A stretch of 64,000 nt of DNA from Arthrobacter sp. AFG20 (GCF_002892795.1 NZ_PJMC01000002.1:124001-188000); one strand, 5' to 3'; shown: positions 29,781 to 38,336, counted from the stretch's first letter. The notes: generated by a model not told the origin, from the sequence alone. Numbers and translations: made by a program.

Positions 29781-30775
29781 GTAACCCGACTGAAGTACAG
29801 CCGTTCGACGTCGTCGCCATGGGGGAGATCCTCCTCGAAGTGGCCACCGACGTCCCGTTCGGGCACGGTGTTCCGGCGCAGCTGGGCATCTCCGGCGACG
29901 CGCTGAACGTCGCGGCGGCTGCCGCGGCGGCCGGTGCCCGGACCGCGCTGCTGGCAGTACTGCCCGACGACGATCTAGGCCAGGCGGTCGCCGCCAGAAT
30001 CGCTGAACTCGGCATTTCCACAGACCTGCTTAAGTTCCGTCCGGGCCAGCAGGGCGTCTACCTGGTGCACTGCGACCCCGACGGGCAGCGCGAGTTCTCC
30101 TACGCGCGCAGCGGCAGCGTCGGCTCCACGCTAGGGCCGGACGACGTTGACCCGGACGTGTTGGCCGCGGCCGGCGCCGTGATCGCCGGCGGCATCGCCT
30201 GCGCGATCTCGGCCACGTCCCGCGCCGCCGTTTACCGTGCCGCCGAGGTGTCGCGCCGCTTTGTCTTTGACCCCAACTACCGGCCGCGGCTCACCTCCGT
30301 GGAGGACGCGACGGCGGCAGTTACCGAGCTTTCGCCGAAGGCCTTCCTGGTGACGCCGTCCTTCCCGGGTGAGACGTCGGCGCTGCTGGGCACGTCCTCG
30401 CCTGCCGAAGCGGCAGCCAAGCTGCGCTCGCTGGGCACCGCCAACGTCGCGGTCACCTGCGGCGCCGAGGGCATCCAGCTGGAGAGCGACACCGAGTCGG
30501 CCTGGATCGAAGCCATTCCCGCACCTGCCGTGGTGGACCAGACCGGAGCGGGCGACGCCTTCGTGGGGACGCTGACCGCGCGGTTGGTGCTCGGCGACAG
30601 CCTTCCCGACGCCGCACGGTACGGGGCTGCTGCGGCCTCGCTGGTGGTGGGCGGCAAGGGCGGCACGGGCCTCATCCCGAGCTTCGAGCAGACCCGAGCG
30701 CACGCCCTGGGGGCGGCGACCCCGGCGGCGCTGACCGTGGAGACACCAGAAGGAGAGCTGTCATCGCACGCTTGA
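29777..30775 (+). CDS. kdgK: 2-keto-3-deoxygluconate kinase, PfkB family
   Basis: A 332-residue PfkB-fold kinase. It has an N-terminal GEILLEVA strand, a substrate-lid glycine pair ([10 protein letters not shown]) and the C-terminal signature DQTGAGDAF with catalytic Asp260. Placed between mannonate dehydratase and KDPG aldolase genes, it should phosphorylate KDG to KDPG. The start is GTG at 29777, overlapping the dehydratase stop (GTGA), so the two are translationally coupled. Confidence 0.88.
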   Translation: MSNPTEVQPFDVVAMGEILLEVATDVPFGHGVPAQLGISGDALNVAAAAAAAGARTALLAVLPDDDLGQAVAARIAELGISTDLLKFRPGQQGVYLVHCDPDGQREFSYARSGSVGSTLGPDDVDPDVLAAAGAVIAGGIACAISATSRAAVYRAAEVSRRFVFDPNYRPRLTSVEDATAAVTELSPKAFLVTPSFPGETSALLGTSSPAEAAAKLRSLGTANVAVTCGAEGIQLESDTESAWIEAIPAPAVVDQTGAGDAFVGTLTARLVLGDSLPDAARYGAAAASLVVGGKGGTGLIPSFEQTRAHALGAATPAALTVETPEGELSSHA

Positions 30776-32262
30776 ACAGTGCCACCGTCAGCAATGCCAA
30801 CCTGGGCACTAACCCGGGAACGGTGCCCGGGTTCCCCGGCGCCGCGCTCCGGGCCAACGGCCTGAAGCCCGGCATCGTGCACCTGGGCCTGGGCGCGTTC
30901 GCCCGCGCCCACACCGCGGTCTTCACCGAGAACGCCATGCTGGCCACCGGGGAATCCGGCTGGGGGATCACAGGCGTCACCCAGCGCTCGGACACAGTGG
31001 CCCGGCAGCTCGCGCCGCAGGACGGGCTCTTCACCGTGGCCGAACGGGGTGAGGGAGCCGCGCCGCTCCGCGTGGTGTCCAGCATCGTTGACGCCATCTC
31101 GGGGCGGGACAACCCGGCCGCCGTGGTGGACCTGATCGCAGCGCCGGAGACCCTGGTGGTCACGCTGACCATCACGGAGAAGGGCTACCGGATCGACCCG
31201 CAGACCGGCTCGCTTAACCTGGAGGATGAGGAGGTCCGGGCGGACCTCGGCGGGCGTGCACCGCTCATGGCTATCGGCCAGATCGCCCGTGGCCTGCAGC
31301 AGCGTTCCCGTACCGGAGCCGGGGCGCTCACCGTGGTCTCGTGTGACAACCTGCCCGGGAACGGCGAACTGACTGAGAAGCTGGTCCGCGCCTTCGTCGC
31401 CGCCCTTCCGGCCGGTGAGGCAGAACCGGTCACCGCCTGGCTGGACATGCACGTCACGTTCCCCAGCACCATGGTGGACCGGATGGTGCCGGCCACGACG
31501 GCGGGTGACCTGGACGCCGTCGAACGCGAACTTGGGCTGCGGGACGAGGCCGCCGTGGTGGCCGAGCCGTTCATGCAATGGATCATCGAGGACAACTTCG
31601 CCGCGGCACGTCCGCGGTGGGAGGGGGCCGGAGCCCTGTTCAGCAGCGACGTCCCGGCCTGGGAAGCGGCGAAGCTGCGGCTGCTGAATGCGAGCCACTC
31701 GCTGCTGGCCTATCTCGGCCTCGCCGCGGGAAAGACAACCATCAGCGACGCCGTGGCCGAGGAGGCGTTCTTCACCGCGGCGCGGCGCATGATGACAGAG
31801 GACGTCCTGCCCACCATCACGCTTCCGGAGGGGCTCGACGCGGACGAGTACTGCGCCCAGGTGCTGACCCGCTTCGCCAACCCCGCACTCGGCCACACCA
31901 CGGCGAAGGTGGGCAGCGACGGTTCGCAGAAGATCGGCCTCCGCCTGCTCAGCACCGTGCGGGGAAACCTCGACGCCGGCCGCGAACCCCGGTGGGCTGC
32001 GCTCGCCGTCGCTGCGTGGATGAGGCACGTGGCCGCCACGCCGGCGGAGAAGCTGGACGATCCGCTGGCCGCCGAACTCCAAGCCGTGCTGCCGGTTTCA
32101 CGGTCCGCGGCCGATGTGGTCACTGCGCTGCTGGGCTGCCGCAGCATCTTCGATAGCGAACTTGCGGCGCATCCAGGGTTCGCCGACCTCCTCATCCACT
32201 GGTACAGCATCATCGACACGCACGGGCTGGACGGCCTGAGAAAAGAGATCACCCATGGCTGA
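30772..32262 (+). CDS. uxuB: Mannitol-dehydrogenase family, fructuronate reductase
   Basis: A roughly 496-residue NAD-dependent polyol dehydrogenase. Family markers are GLGAFARAH near the start, TITEKGYR, SCDNLPGNG, FPSTMVDRMVP and the catalytic KLRLLNASHS (Lys, Asn and His). Within this operon it would reduce D-fructuronate to D-mannonate; tagaturonate or mannitol use is less likely. The start is odd: AAGGAGAG (30750-30757) is 14 bases from the TTG at 30772 but five bases from an in-frame ATC at 30763. No ATG or GTG is usable. Confidence 0.85.
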   Translation: MNSATVSNANLGTNPGTVPGFPGAALRANGLKPGIVHLGLGAFARAHTAVFTENAMLATGESGWGITGVTQRSDTVARQLAPQDGLFTVAERGEGAAPLRVVSSIVDAISGRDNPAAVVDLIAAPETLVVTLTITEKGYRIDPQTGSLNLEDEEVRADLGGRAPLMAIGQIARGLQQRSRTGAGALTVVSCDNLPGNGELTEKLVRAFVAALPAGEAEPVTAWLDMHVTFPSTMVDRMVPATTAGDLDAVERELGLRDEAAVVAEPFMQWIIEDNFAAARPRWEGAGALFSSDVPAWEAAKLRLLNASHSLLAYLGLAAGKTTISDAVAEEAFFTAARRMMTEDVLPTITLPEGLDADEYCAQVLTRFANPALGHTTAKVGSDGSQKIGLRLLSTVRGNLDAGREPRWAALAVAAWMRHVAATPAEKLDDPLAAELQAVLPVSRSAADVVTALLGCRSIFDSELAAHPGFADLLIHWYSIIDTHGLDGLRKEITHG

Positions 32263-32878
32263 CGCCACCAGCGTTCTGAACGTCTCCCCGGTCATCCCCG
32301 TGGTGACCATCGAGGACCCGCAGCATGCGGTTCCGGTTGCCCGTGCCCTGGCCGACGGCGGCGTCCGGATTATCGAGCTCACCCTCCGGACGGACACGGC
32401 GCTCACTTCGCTGAAGGCCATCGCCAACGAAGTGCCGGACATTCTGGTGGGAGCCGGCACCATCCTCACGCCCGCGCAGGCGGACGCCGCCGTGGCCGCG
32501 GGCGCGCAGTTCCTGGTCAGCCCCGGCGTGACGCCGTCTCTGCTGGACCACATGCTCTCCCTCGAGGTGCCGGTGCTTCCGGGCGTGGCCACGGTGGGCG
32601 AGGTGTTGGCCGTGCTGGAGCGCGGGCTGGACACCATGAAGTTCTTCCCGGCCGGCCCTGCCGGCGGCCCGTCGTACCTGGCGGCCATCGGGGCGCCCCT
32701 CCCGCAGGTGACGTTCTGCCCGACCGGCGGCATCAGCCTGGCCACCGCGTCGGACTACCTGAAGCTGGCCAACGTCAGCTGCGTCGGAGGCAGCTGGCTG
32801 ACGCCGCGCGCCGCCGTCGAAAGCGGGGACTGGCAGCAGATCACCGAACTGGCACGGGAAGCGGCAGCGCTGGGCTGA
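32255..32878 (+). CDS. eda: KDPG aldolase (2-keto-3-deoxy-6-phosphogluconate aldolase)
   Basis: A 207-residue class I aldolase that splits KDPG into pyruvate and glyceraldehyde 3-phosphate. The Schiff-base lysine is Lys129 (DTMKFFPA); Glu41 and Arg45 (ELTLR) complete the site, with the phosphate-binding FCPTGGI loop following. It is the last step of the operon route and overlaps the reductase gene by 8 bases. Confidence 0.93.
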   Translation: MADATSVLNVSPVIPVVTIEDPQHAVPVARALADGGVRIIELTLRTDTALTSLKAIANEVPDILVGAGTILTPAQADAAVAAGAQFLVSPGVTPSLLDHMLSLEVPVLPGVATVGEVLAVLERGLDTMKFFPAGPAGGPSYLAAIGAPLPQVTFCPTGGISLATASDYLKLANVSCVGGSWLTPRAAVESGDWQQITELAREAAALG

Positions 32879-32903
32879 GGGCGGAAGCTGACGAAAGTTG
32901 TCC

Positions 32904-32976
32904 CAGATCTACTAGACCGTAGATCTGCCTCCGGGACGCGCGTAAAGTCGGGAAAGACCGGTCCTAAACCGGTCGG
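32904..32976 (+). terminator. Hairpins after eda
   Basis: A perfect 9-base stem with a 6-base loop (32904-32927), flanked by outer complementary GTCCC and GGGAC, lies about 25 bases after eda. A second hairpin follows with GACCGG and CCGGTC arms (about 32957-32975). They separate the operon from the small basic protein gene and may also serve that gene as leader or operator. Confidence 0.55.
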
Positions 32977-33010
32977 AGCCTGAACAGACGCACAACCTAA
33001 GGAGTTCATC

Positions 33011-33196
33011 ATGAACTTGGGCAACATGATCAGGAATGCCGCAGGACGTATCTCCGGACGGACCACGCACGGAACCACCGGCGGATACACGCGGGGCACC
33101 AGGCCCTCCACCACGGGACGGACCCCTTCCATGGGCCGCGGCCGCACCGCCGGAGGAATCGGCGACAAGATTCGCCACATGCTCCACAGGCACTGA
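33011..33196 (+). CDS. Small Arg/Gly/Thr-rich basic protein
   Basis: A 61-residue, highly basic protein. A short amphipathic start (MNLGNMIRNAAGRISG) leads into an RGT/TGRT-rich disordered middle and a C-terminal KIRHMLHRH. Such composition suits nucleic-acid or acidic-membrane binding, but no function is known to me. AAGGAG 8 bases before the ATG makes translation credible. It has its own preceding hairpin region and no obvious operon partner. Confidence 0.6.
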   Translation: MNLGNMIRNAAGRISGRTTHGTTGGYTRGTRPSTTGRTPSMGRGRTAGGIGDKIRHMLHRH

Positions 33197-33285
33197 CGCT
33201 GAGGCACACCAGTCCGGACCCTGAGGTCCATGGCGACCCGGGACTGGCACAACGCTTACAGGAGGCGTTTGGCCGCAGCCATCAA

Positions 33286-34218
33286 GTGGTGGCTGCGGCC
33301 ACTGTTTCCGCAGGGGAGGTTGCCGTGGCGAGCCGCGGTGCCTCCCTTGCTGCTGATTTCGAGATTGGGTCGGTCTCCAAGGGCCTCACCGGGCTGCTCT
33401 ATGCCGACGCCCTAAGCCGGGGCGAGCTCAGCCCGGGCACCACTCTGGGGGAGCGGCTGCCGCTCGGCAGCTGCCCCGCGGCCGGGGTGACACTGGTTTC
33501 ATTAAGCCGGCATGCTTCGGGCCTGCCGCGGCTGCCGCGGCAGGCGGGTACCCTGCGGCGCACCCTTGCCCTTCTTTTGCAAGGCACCAACCCCTACGGC
33601 GAAACCCTGGCGCAGCTGCTGGACCAGGCCCGCGCCGCGCGCCTGCCCGCCGGACATTCCGCCCCGCGCCCGCGCTACTCCAACTTCGGCTTCGAACTTT
33701 TAGGCCATGCCGTCGCCGCGGGCATAGGCCTGAGCTTCCAGGACCTGCTCCGCGAGCGGCTCGCCGTTCCGCTCGGGCTAGGTTCTGTTTGCGCGCCAGC
33801 CACTCCCGCTGAGGTGCGTCCGACGGCGGTCACCGGCCGGAGTCGCTCTGGCCGGGTGATGCGGCCGTGGACGGGCGAGGCGCTTGCCCCGGCCGGCGGG
33901 ATCCGTGCCTCGATCGGCGACATGGCCCGGCTGGTGCAGGCCCTGCTGGACGGGTCAGCCCCGGGCCTGGCCGCGCTGGATCCCGTGGCGAACTTCGCCG
34001 GATCGGCGGCCCGCATCGGTGCAGGCTGGATGGCCCTGGAGGTGAAAGGCCGCGCAATCACGTGGCACAACGGCGGCACCGGCGGTTTCCGCTCCTGGGT
34101 GGGGCTGGACCGGAAGGCGGGGACCGCCGTCGTACTTCTGACCGCGACGGCGGCGCCCGTGGACCGGCGCGGCTTCCGGCTCCTGGCGGAACTGGCAGCG
34201 GGAACCTCGGGAACCTGA
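33286..34218 (+). CDS. Serine hydrolase, class C beta-lactamase fold
   Basis: A 310-residue penicillin-binding-protein-like hydrolase. The nucleophile motif SVSK (about residues 29-32), the YSN motif (in PRYSNFGFE) and WHNGGTGGF (the KTG-equivalent) are all present. It has no signal peptide, so it is probably cytoplasmic. Such enzymes act as esterases or peptidases as often as beta-lactamases, and the substrate is unknown. The start is uncertain: GTG at 33286 or 33289 is the best in-frame choice, though AGGAGG lies about 20 bases upstream. The gene ends next to a 31-base inverted repeat. Confidence 0.75.
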   Translation: MVAAATVSAGEVAVASRGASLAADFEIGSVSKGLTGLLYADALSRGELSPGTTLGERLPLGSCPAAGVTLVSLSRHASGLPRLPRQAGTLRRTLALLLQGTNPYGETLAQLLDQARAARLPAGHSAPRPRYSNFGFELLGHAVAAGIGLSFQDLLRERLAVPLGLGSVCAPATPAEVRPTAVTGRSRSGRVMRPWTGEALAPAGGIRASIGDMARLVQALLDGSAPGLAALDPVANFAGSAARIGAGWMALEVKGRAITWHNGGTGGFRSWVGLDRKAGTAVVLLTATAAPVDRRGFRLLAELAAGTSGT

Positions 34219-34223
34219 CGGGA

Positions 34224-34296
34224 AACAGCAACGCGGGGTCACTTACCGCCCAATAAATCGACCGAATTGGGCGGTAAGTGACCCCGCGTTGCTGTT
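34224..34296. repeat. Perfect 31-base inverted repeat between convergent genes
   Basis: Arms 34224-34254 and 34266-34296 are perfectly complementary over 31 bases, with an 11-base loop. The element fills nearly all of the gap between the serine hydrolase stop (34218) and the TerC stop (34303). It can terminate transcription in both directions, but a stem this long and perfect is far beyond a normal terminator and suggests a mobile palindromic element. Confidence 0.9.
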
Positions 34297-34302
34297 GGAG
34301 CG

Positions 34303-35502
34303 CTATCTCTCGCTTGCGCGCTCCAGTGCCTGGTCGTGCTCGGCATGGGCCTGGCGGATCAGGTTCATGAACTGGGTTTCGTTCCGGATGAGGCGCTTGT
34401 ACTTCTCCGGGAGCTTCTTCAGTTCCTGCTCCTCATGGACCAGCTTGTCGAAGATCCGCTCGCGTTCGGCCATGTCCGTCTCGTAGTTGAGGTCCACGTA
34501 CGTGGTGGCGTGCCGCTTGGCGCCGGAGACCATGGCCTTGGCCTTGCCCTTGGGGCTGAGGACCGAGCCCACGATGGTGACGGCGAGTACGCCGAGGATC
34601 ACGCTGAGCGAGGTGCCGGTGCTGATTTCGACGACGTTCACGTGTTCGCCGTCGTTGATGAACGGCAGGTTGTTCTCGTGCAGGGCGTGCAGGATCAGCT
34701 TCACGCCGATGAAGCCGAGGATGGCGGCGAGGCCGTAGGAGAGGTAGATGAGCCGGTCGAGGAGCTCGTCGATGAGGAAGAACAGCTGCCGCAGGCCCAT
34801 GAGCGAGAACGCCGTGGCGGTGAACACGATGAACACATTCTGCGTCAGGCCGAAGATGGCCGGGATGGAGTCCAGCGCGAAGAGAATGTCCGTGGCGCCG
34901 ATGGCCACCATCACCAGGAGCATCGGCGTGAGGACCTTCTTGCCGTCAACCTGGGTGAAGAGTTTGTCGCCGTCGAAATGTTCAGAGGCCGGCAGGAATT
35001 TCTTGGCGAGCCGGACCACGAGGGTTTCGCTGTCGTCGTCGTCGTGGTTGTCCGGCTTGAGCAGGTTGCCGGCGGTGACCAGCAGGATCAGCCCGAAGAT
35101 GTAGAACACCCACGCGAAGCTATTGATCAGCGCGGCGCCGAGGAAGATGAAGCCGGTCCGGGCGAGCAGCGAGAAGACGATGCCGAACAGGAGCACCTTC
35201 TGCTGGTCGGCGCGCGGCACCTTGAAGCTGGACATGATGATCAGGAAGACGAAGAGGTTGTCCACGGACAGTGCCTTCTCGGTCACGTAGCCGGCGAAAT
35301 ACTCGGTTCCCATCTTCGAGCCGCCGAAGAACAAGACGCCGAGGCCGAACACCAGGGCCAAGCCCACGTAGATGGCGGACCACGTGCCGGATTCCTTCAG
35401 CGTTGGGGTGTGGGCCTTGCGGACGTGGAAGAAGAAGTCGAAAACCAGGAGCGCAACGATCCCGGCAATCGTGAGGGTCCAGACGATAGAGGGAACTTCC
35501 AT
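34303..35502 (-). CDS. TerC-family membrane protein
   Basis: A 399-residue polytopic membrane protein with about nine helices. Family signatures are EKALSVDNLFVFLIIM in the early region and FALDSIPAIFGLTQN in the second half, both carrying the acidic residues thought to bind metal. TerC/Alx-type proteins export manganese or support tellurite resistance and the maturation of exported metalloproteins. A charged C-terminal tail of about 80 residues (many Glu, Lys and Arg) faces the cytoplasm. No manganese riboswitch is seen in the 86-base upstream gap. Confidence 0.88.
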   Translation of the reverse strand: MEVPSIVWTLTIAGIVALLVFDFFFHVRKAHTPTLKESGTWSAIYVGLALVFGLGVLFFGGSKMGTEYFAGYVTEKALSVDNLFVFLIIMSSFKVPRADQQKVLLFGIVFSLLARTGFIFLGAALINSFAWVFYIFGLILLVTAGNLLKPDNHDDDDSETLVVRLAKKFLPASEHFDGDKLFTQVDGKKVLTPMLLVMVAIGATDILFALDSIPAIFGLTQNVFIVFTATAFSLMGLRQLFFLIDELLDRLIYLSYGLAAILGFIGVKLILHALHENNLPFINDGEHVNVVEISTGTSLSVILGVLAVTIVGSVLSPKGKAKAMVSGAKRHATTYVDLNYETDMAERERIFDKLVHEEQELKKLPEKYKRLIRNETQFMNLIRQAHAEHDQALERASER

Positions 35503-35588
35503 GCTGCCTCTTTCCTGAGCGTTTCGGGCGGGGCGTGCAAGATAACCCTACCCAGAGCGCTCTGCCCGCCCGCAAGGCGCCGCCGCGC

Positions 35589-36344
35589 TCAGCCGTACAT
35601 CAGCGAGCCCGGCGTGGTGAGCTTTTCCCCGGTCTCGAGCCAGGTCTTCAGGCCGGAGAGGATCATCGGCCAGCCGCCATAGAGCTGATCGTTGGCGCCT
35701 TCGCGGAGCTGGTCGTGCGTGACGGTGAGGTGGCAGGAGTCGTCACCGACCGGCTCGATTTCCCAGGTGACGCGGGAGGTGCCCTCGGCCTTGACGTCCT
35801 CGCCCCAGAGCGCGCGCATGGTCTGCACCAGCCGGCGCGGGGGATCGACCTCGAGGTTCTCGCCCTCGCCCAGCACTGCCCCGGCTTTGGGGTTGCCCAT
35901 TTCGAAACGGGAGCCCGGCGTCCAGTCCGACTTCAGTGTGTTCCCGAACTGGTACTTGCTGCGGATGTCGCTGTCCGTGATGGCTTCCCAGAGCCGTTCC
36001 GGAGTGGTCTTGATATAGATTTCGAAGATCTTTTCCATGGGACTTTCCAATCGGGATTTGAGGTCGCTGAGCGCAGCGGCCCATGGTTCTGCGTATTTGC
36101 TCACCCAGCGGTCATGGACGAGCCTGATGGGCACCGGATTAAGGAAGTGCAGTTTCTCGCGGCCGCGGCGCCGAGTCACCACGAGGCCCGCCTCTTCCAG
36201 GATTTTCAGGTGCTTCATGACGCCGAAGCGGGTGATCTCGAACCGGGCCTCCAGCGCGCTGAGGGTCTGGCCGTCCTCGCGGAAGAGCGCGTCCAGCAGG
36301 TCCCTGCGGATGGGGTCGGCGAGGGCCTTGAATACGGCGTCCAC
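35589..36344 (-). CDS. ArsR-type regulator fused to an SRPBCC (AHSA1) domain
   Basis: A 251-residue fusion. Residues 1-95 are an ArsR-type winged helix (ALADPIRRDLLDALF, then FGVMKHLKILEEAGLVV) without the usual metal cysteines. Residues 110-251 form an AHSA1/START-like ligand or stress domain (EIYIKTTPERLWEAITD through GWPMILSGLKTWLETG). Such fusions appear to sense small ligands. I prefer the GTG at 36344 over the ATG at 36365 because a TTGACA...TATTCT promoter ends exactly six bases before it. A palindrome lies in the spacer, so the gene probably represses itself. Confidence 0.85.
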   Translation of the reverse strand: MDAVFKALADPIRRDLLDALFREDGQTLSALEARFEITRFGVMKHLKILEEAGLVVTRRRGREKLHFLNPVPIRLVHDRWVSKYAEPWAAALSDLKSRLESPMEKIFEIYIKTTPERLWEAITDSDIRSKYQFGNTLKSDWTPGSRFEMGNPKAGAVLGEGENLEVDPPRRLVQTMRALWGEDVKAEGTSRVTWEIEPVGDDSCHLTVTHDQLREGANDQLYGGWPMILSGLKTWLETGEKLTTPGSLMYG

Positions 36345-36350
36345 ACGGCC

Positions 36351-36380
36351 AGAATAGGTGACCATTTGGTCACATGTCAA
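36351..36380 (-). promoter_or_regulatory. Leaderless promoter with embedded operator
   Basis: On the minus strand, TTGACA (36380-36375), an 18-base spacer and TATTCT (36356-36351), followed by six bases and the GTG at 36344. The spacer holds a dyad with arms GTGACC and GGTCAC (36358-36373), which a dimer of the ArsR-type product could occupy to block RNA polymerase. Confidence 0.65.
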
Positions 36381-36451
36381 CGGTCCCAAGGGTCTCTGGT
36401 TTCCGCAACTAACTCACAGTAGGGGGCAGTGCAGTTGCGGGAACGACGGCG

Positions 36452-38188
36452 TCAGCCCGCCAGCGTCAGGAGCTTCCCCTTGGTCACGGCCTGGCGGGAG
36501 AGGGTCTTGTAGCCCTCCTGTTCGAAGAGCACGGTGATCACGTCCTCCTCGTGCCGCATCACGATGCCCGAGCCCCACTCCTTGTGCACCACTGCGGCCT
36601 GGAGCGGGAAGGCTTCCCCGCCGGCGGCGGCCGCGGCGCCGTCGTCGTAATCCTCCTCGTAGGCAGAGCCGTCGGCGCAGTTGTCGCAGTTGCCGCAGGG
36701 TTCGGGCAGGTCCTCGCCGAAATAGCCCAGCAGGAACTGGCGCCGGCAGGCGTCCGTCTCCGCATAGCCGCGCGCCATCTCGATGCGCGAGCGGTCCACG
36801 CGCTGGCGTGCTTCGGCGAGTTCGACGGCGTGTTCCACCACCTTGGGCAGCTTGGCGTCGGTTTCCAGCCGGATGCCCCGTTTGAGGGCCTTAACGGAGC
36901 GGGTCTCCTGCAGCTCGTTGAGCAGGCCGGTCAGCCGGCGGGTTGGAATCCCGGTCTGCTCCGCGAGCGCCTTCTGGGTGACCGGGCCGTCGGCGGCGCG
37001 GAGGGCGGTGAGGACACCGAGCAGCGCGTCCTCGTCCGGCTTGTGGGTGCCGAAGAACTTGCGCAGGCCGAGATCCTCGGACCGGTAGTGCAGGACGGCG
37101 GAGGCAGGGTCTCCGTCACGTCCGGAGCGCCCGATCTCCTGGTAATAGGCGTCGAGGGACTCGGGGATGTCGGCGTGGATCACAAAGCGGACGTTGGGCT
37201 TGTCGATGCCCATGCCGAACGCGGTGGTCGCCACGACGACGTCGAGTTCGTCGTCGAGGAACTGCTCGTGGACCTGGTCGCGCTCGCTCTGCTTCCGGCC
37301 GGCGTGATACGCCTCGGCACGCAGCCCGCGCTCCGTGAGTTCCGCCGCGTAGGTTTCAGTGTCCTTGCGGGTGGCGGCGTACAGCAGGCCGGGACCCTTG
37401 AGGTCGGCCACCTGCTCGACGACGGCGCGCCGCTTGTCCCGGTCCTCAAGGTGGCGGACGACGTCGAGCCGGATGTTGGGCCGGTCGAAGCCGTGGACCA
37501 GCACCAGCGGGTCCAACATGTGCAGGCGCTGCTGGATCTCGTCACGCACCGGGGGAGAGGCGGTGGCGGTGAGCGCGGCGACCGGTGGGTTGCCGAGCTG
37601 GGCGCGGACCTCGCCGAGGCGCAGGTAATCGGGGCGGAAATCGTGCCCCCAGGAGGAGACGCAGTGGGCCTCGTCCACCACGAACAGCGAAACGTTCAGG
37701 GCGGCGAGCCGCTTCACCGTCTCGGTCTTGGCCAGCTGCTCGGGGGCCAGGAAGAGGAATGCCGCCTCGCCCCGCTCGGCGGCCTCCCACGCGTCCTGCA
37801 CCTCCGAATCCTTCCGGCCGGAGTTGATGGCGACGGCGGACTCCCCGCCCAGGTCCTCCAGCAGGCCGTCCAGCTGGTCCTCCTGGAGGGCAATCAACGG
37901 GGAAACGACGACGGCGGGACCGCGCCGTGCGCTGTGGGCGGCGGTGTCGTCGGGGTGCTTGGCTTCGTGGCCACCGTGGATGAACAGGGCGGCCACCTGG
38001 TAGATGGCCGACTTGCCGTAGCCTGTGGGCATGACGGCGAGGACGTCGCGGCCCTGGACGAGGGCGCTCATCCCGGCGAGCTGGCCGTCGCGGAGGTGGG
38101 GGAGGCCGAGCCTGTCGGCGGCGATGCGGCGGAGTGTGGACTCGTCGGCTTTATCGGTGGCGGCTGTGTCTGCGGCGGCGTCGGTCAT
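36452..38188 (-). CDS. recQ: RecQ-family DNA helicase
   Basis: A 578-residue superfamily 2 helicase. Motifs in order: Walker A PTGYGKS (54-60), DEAHCVSSWGHDFRP, RPNIRLDV, TTAFGMGIDKPNVRF and QEIGRSGRDG. The zinc-binding cysteines of RecQ follow (CRRQFLLGYF then PCGNCDNC). The usual winged-helix and HRDC domains are not evident; the last about 65 residues look like a small beta-barrel ending (VVHKEWGSGIVM, then VLFEQEGYKTL). It unwinds DNA 3' to 5' in repair. The ATG at 38188 has GGAG about 8 bases upstream. Confidence 0.9.
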   Translation of the reverse strand: MTDAAADTAATDKADESTLRRIAADRLGLPHLRDGQLAGMSALVQGRDVLAVMPTGYGKSAIYQVAALFIHGGHEAKHPDDTAAHSARRGPAVVVSPLIALQEDQLDGLLEDLGGESAVAINSGRKDSEVQDAWEAAERGEAAFLFLAPEQLAKTETVKRLAALNVSLFVVDEAHCVSSWGHDFRPDYLRLGEVRAQLGNPPVAALTATASPPVRDEIQQRLHMLDPLVLVHGFDRPNIRLDVVRHLEDRDKRRAVVEQVADLKGPGLLYAATRKDTETYAAELTERGLRAEAYHAGRKQSERDQVHEQFLDDELDVVVATTAFGMGIDKPNVRFVIHADIPESLDAYYQEIGRSGRDGDPASAVLHYRSEDLGLRKFFGTHKPDEDALLGVLTALRAADGPVTQKALAEQTGIPTRRLTGLLNELQETRSVKALKRGIRLETDAKLPKVVEHAVELAEARQRVDRSRIEMARGYAETDACRRQFLLGYFGEDLPEPCGNCDNCADGSAYEEDYDDGAAAAAGGEAFPLQAAVVHKEWGSGIVMRHEEDVITVLFEQEGYKTLSRQAVTKGKLLTLAG

Positions 38189-38276
38189 GGTGGCAGCTCC
38201 ATAGGGGGCGTTCCAGGGGCCGGGTGTCTTCAGCCGTGAATCCACCCTAGTCCCAGGCCCGCCCCGACGTCATGCT

Positions 38277-38336
38277 GCTCGACGGGTCAGTCGGCCCAGC
38301 TCGCTGGGTCAGCCCGGGTCACGCTCGACAGGTCAG
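38277..38336. repeat. Short diverged direct repeats
   Basis: Three copies of a GCTCG(A/C)(C/T)(G/A)GGTCAG-type word start at 38277, 38299 and 38323. The YegP stop codon falls at the end of the third copy. Weak, but regular enough to note. Confidence 0.4.

Noticed and set aside
35503..35588. Manganese (yybP-ykoY) riboswitch before TerC
   Set aside because: The gap is only 86 bases and none of the conserved loop sequences are visible.
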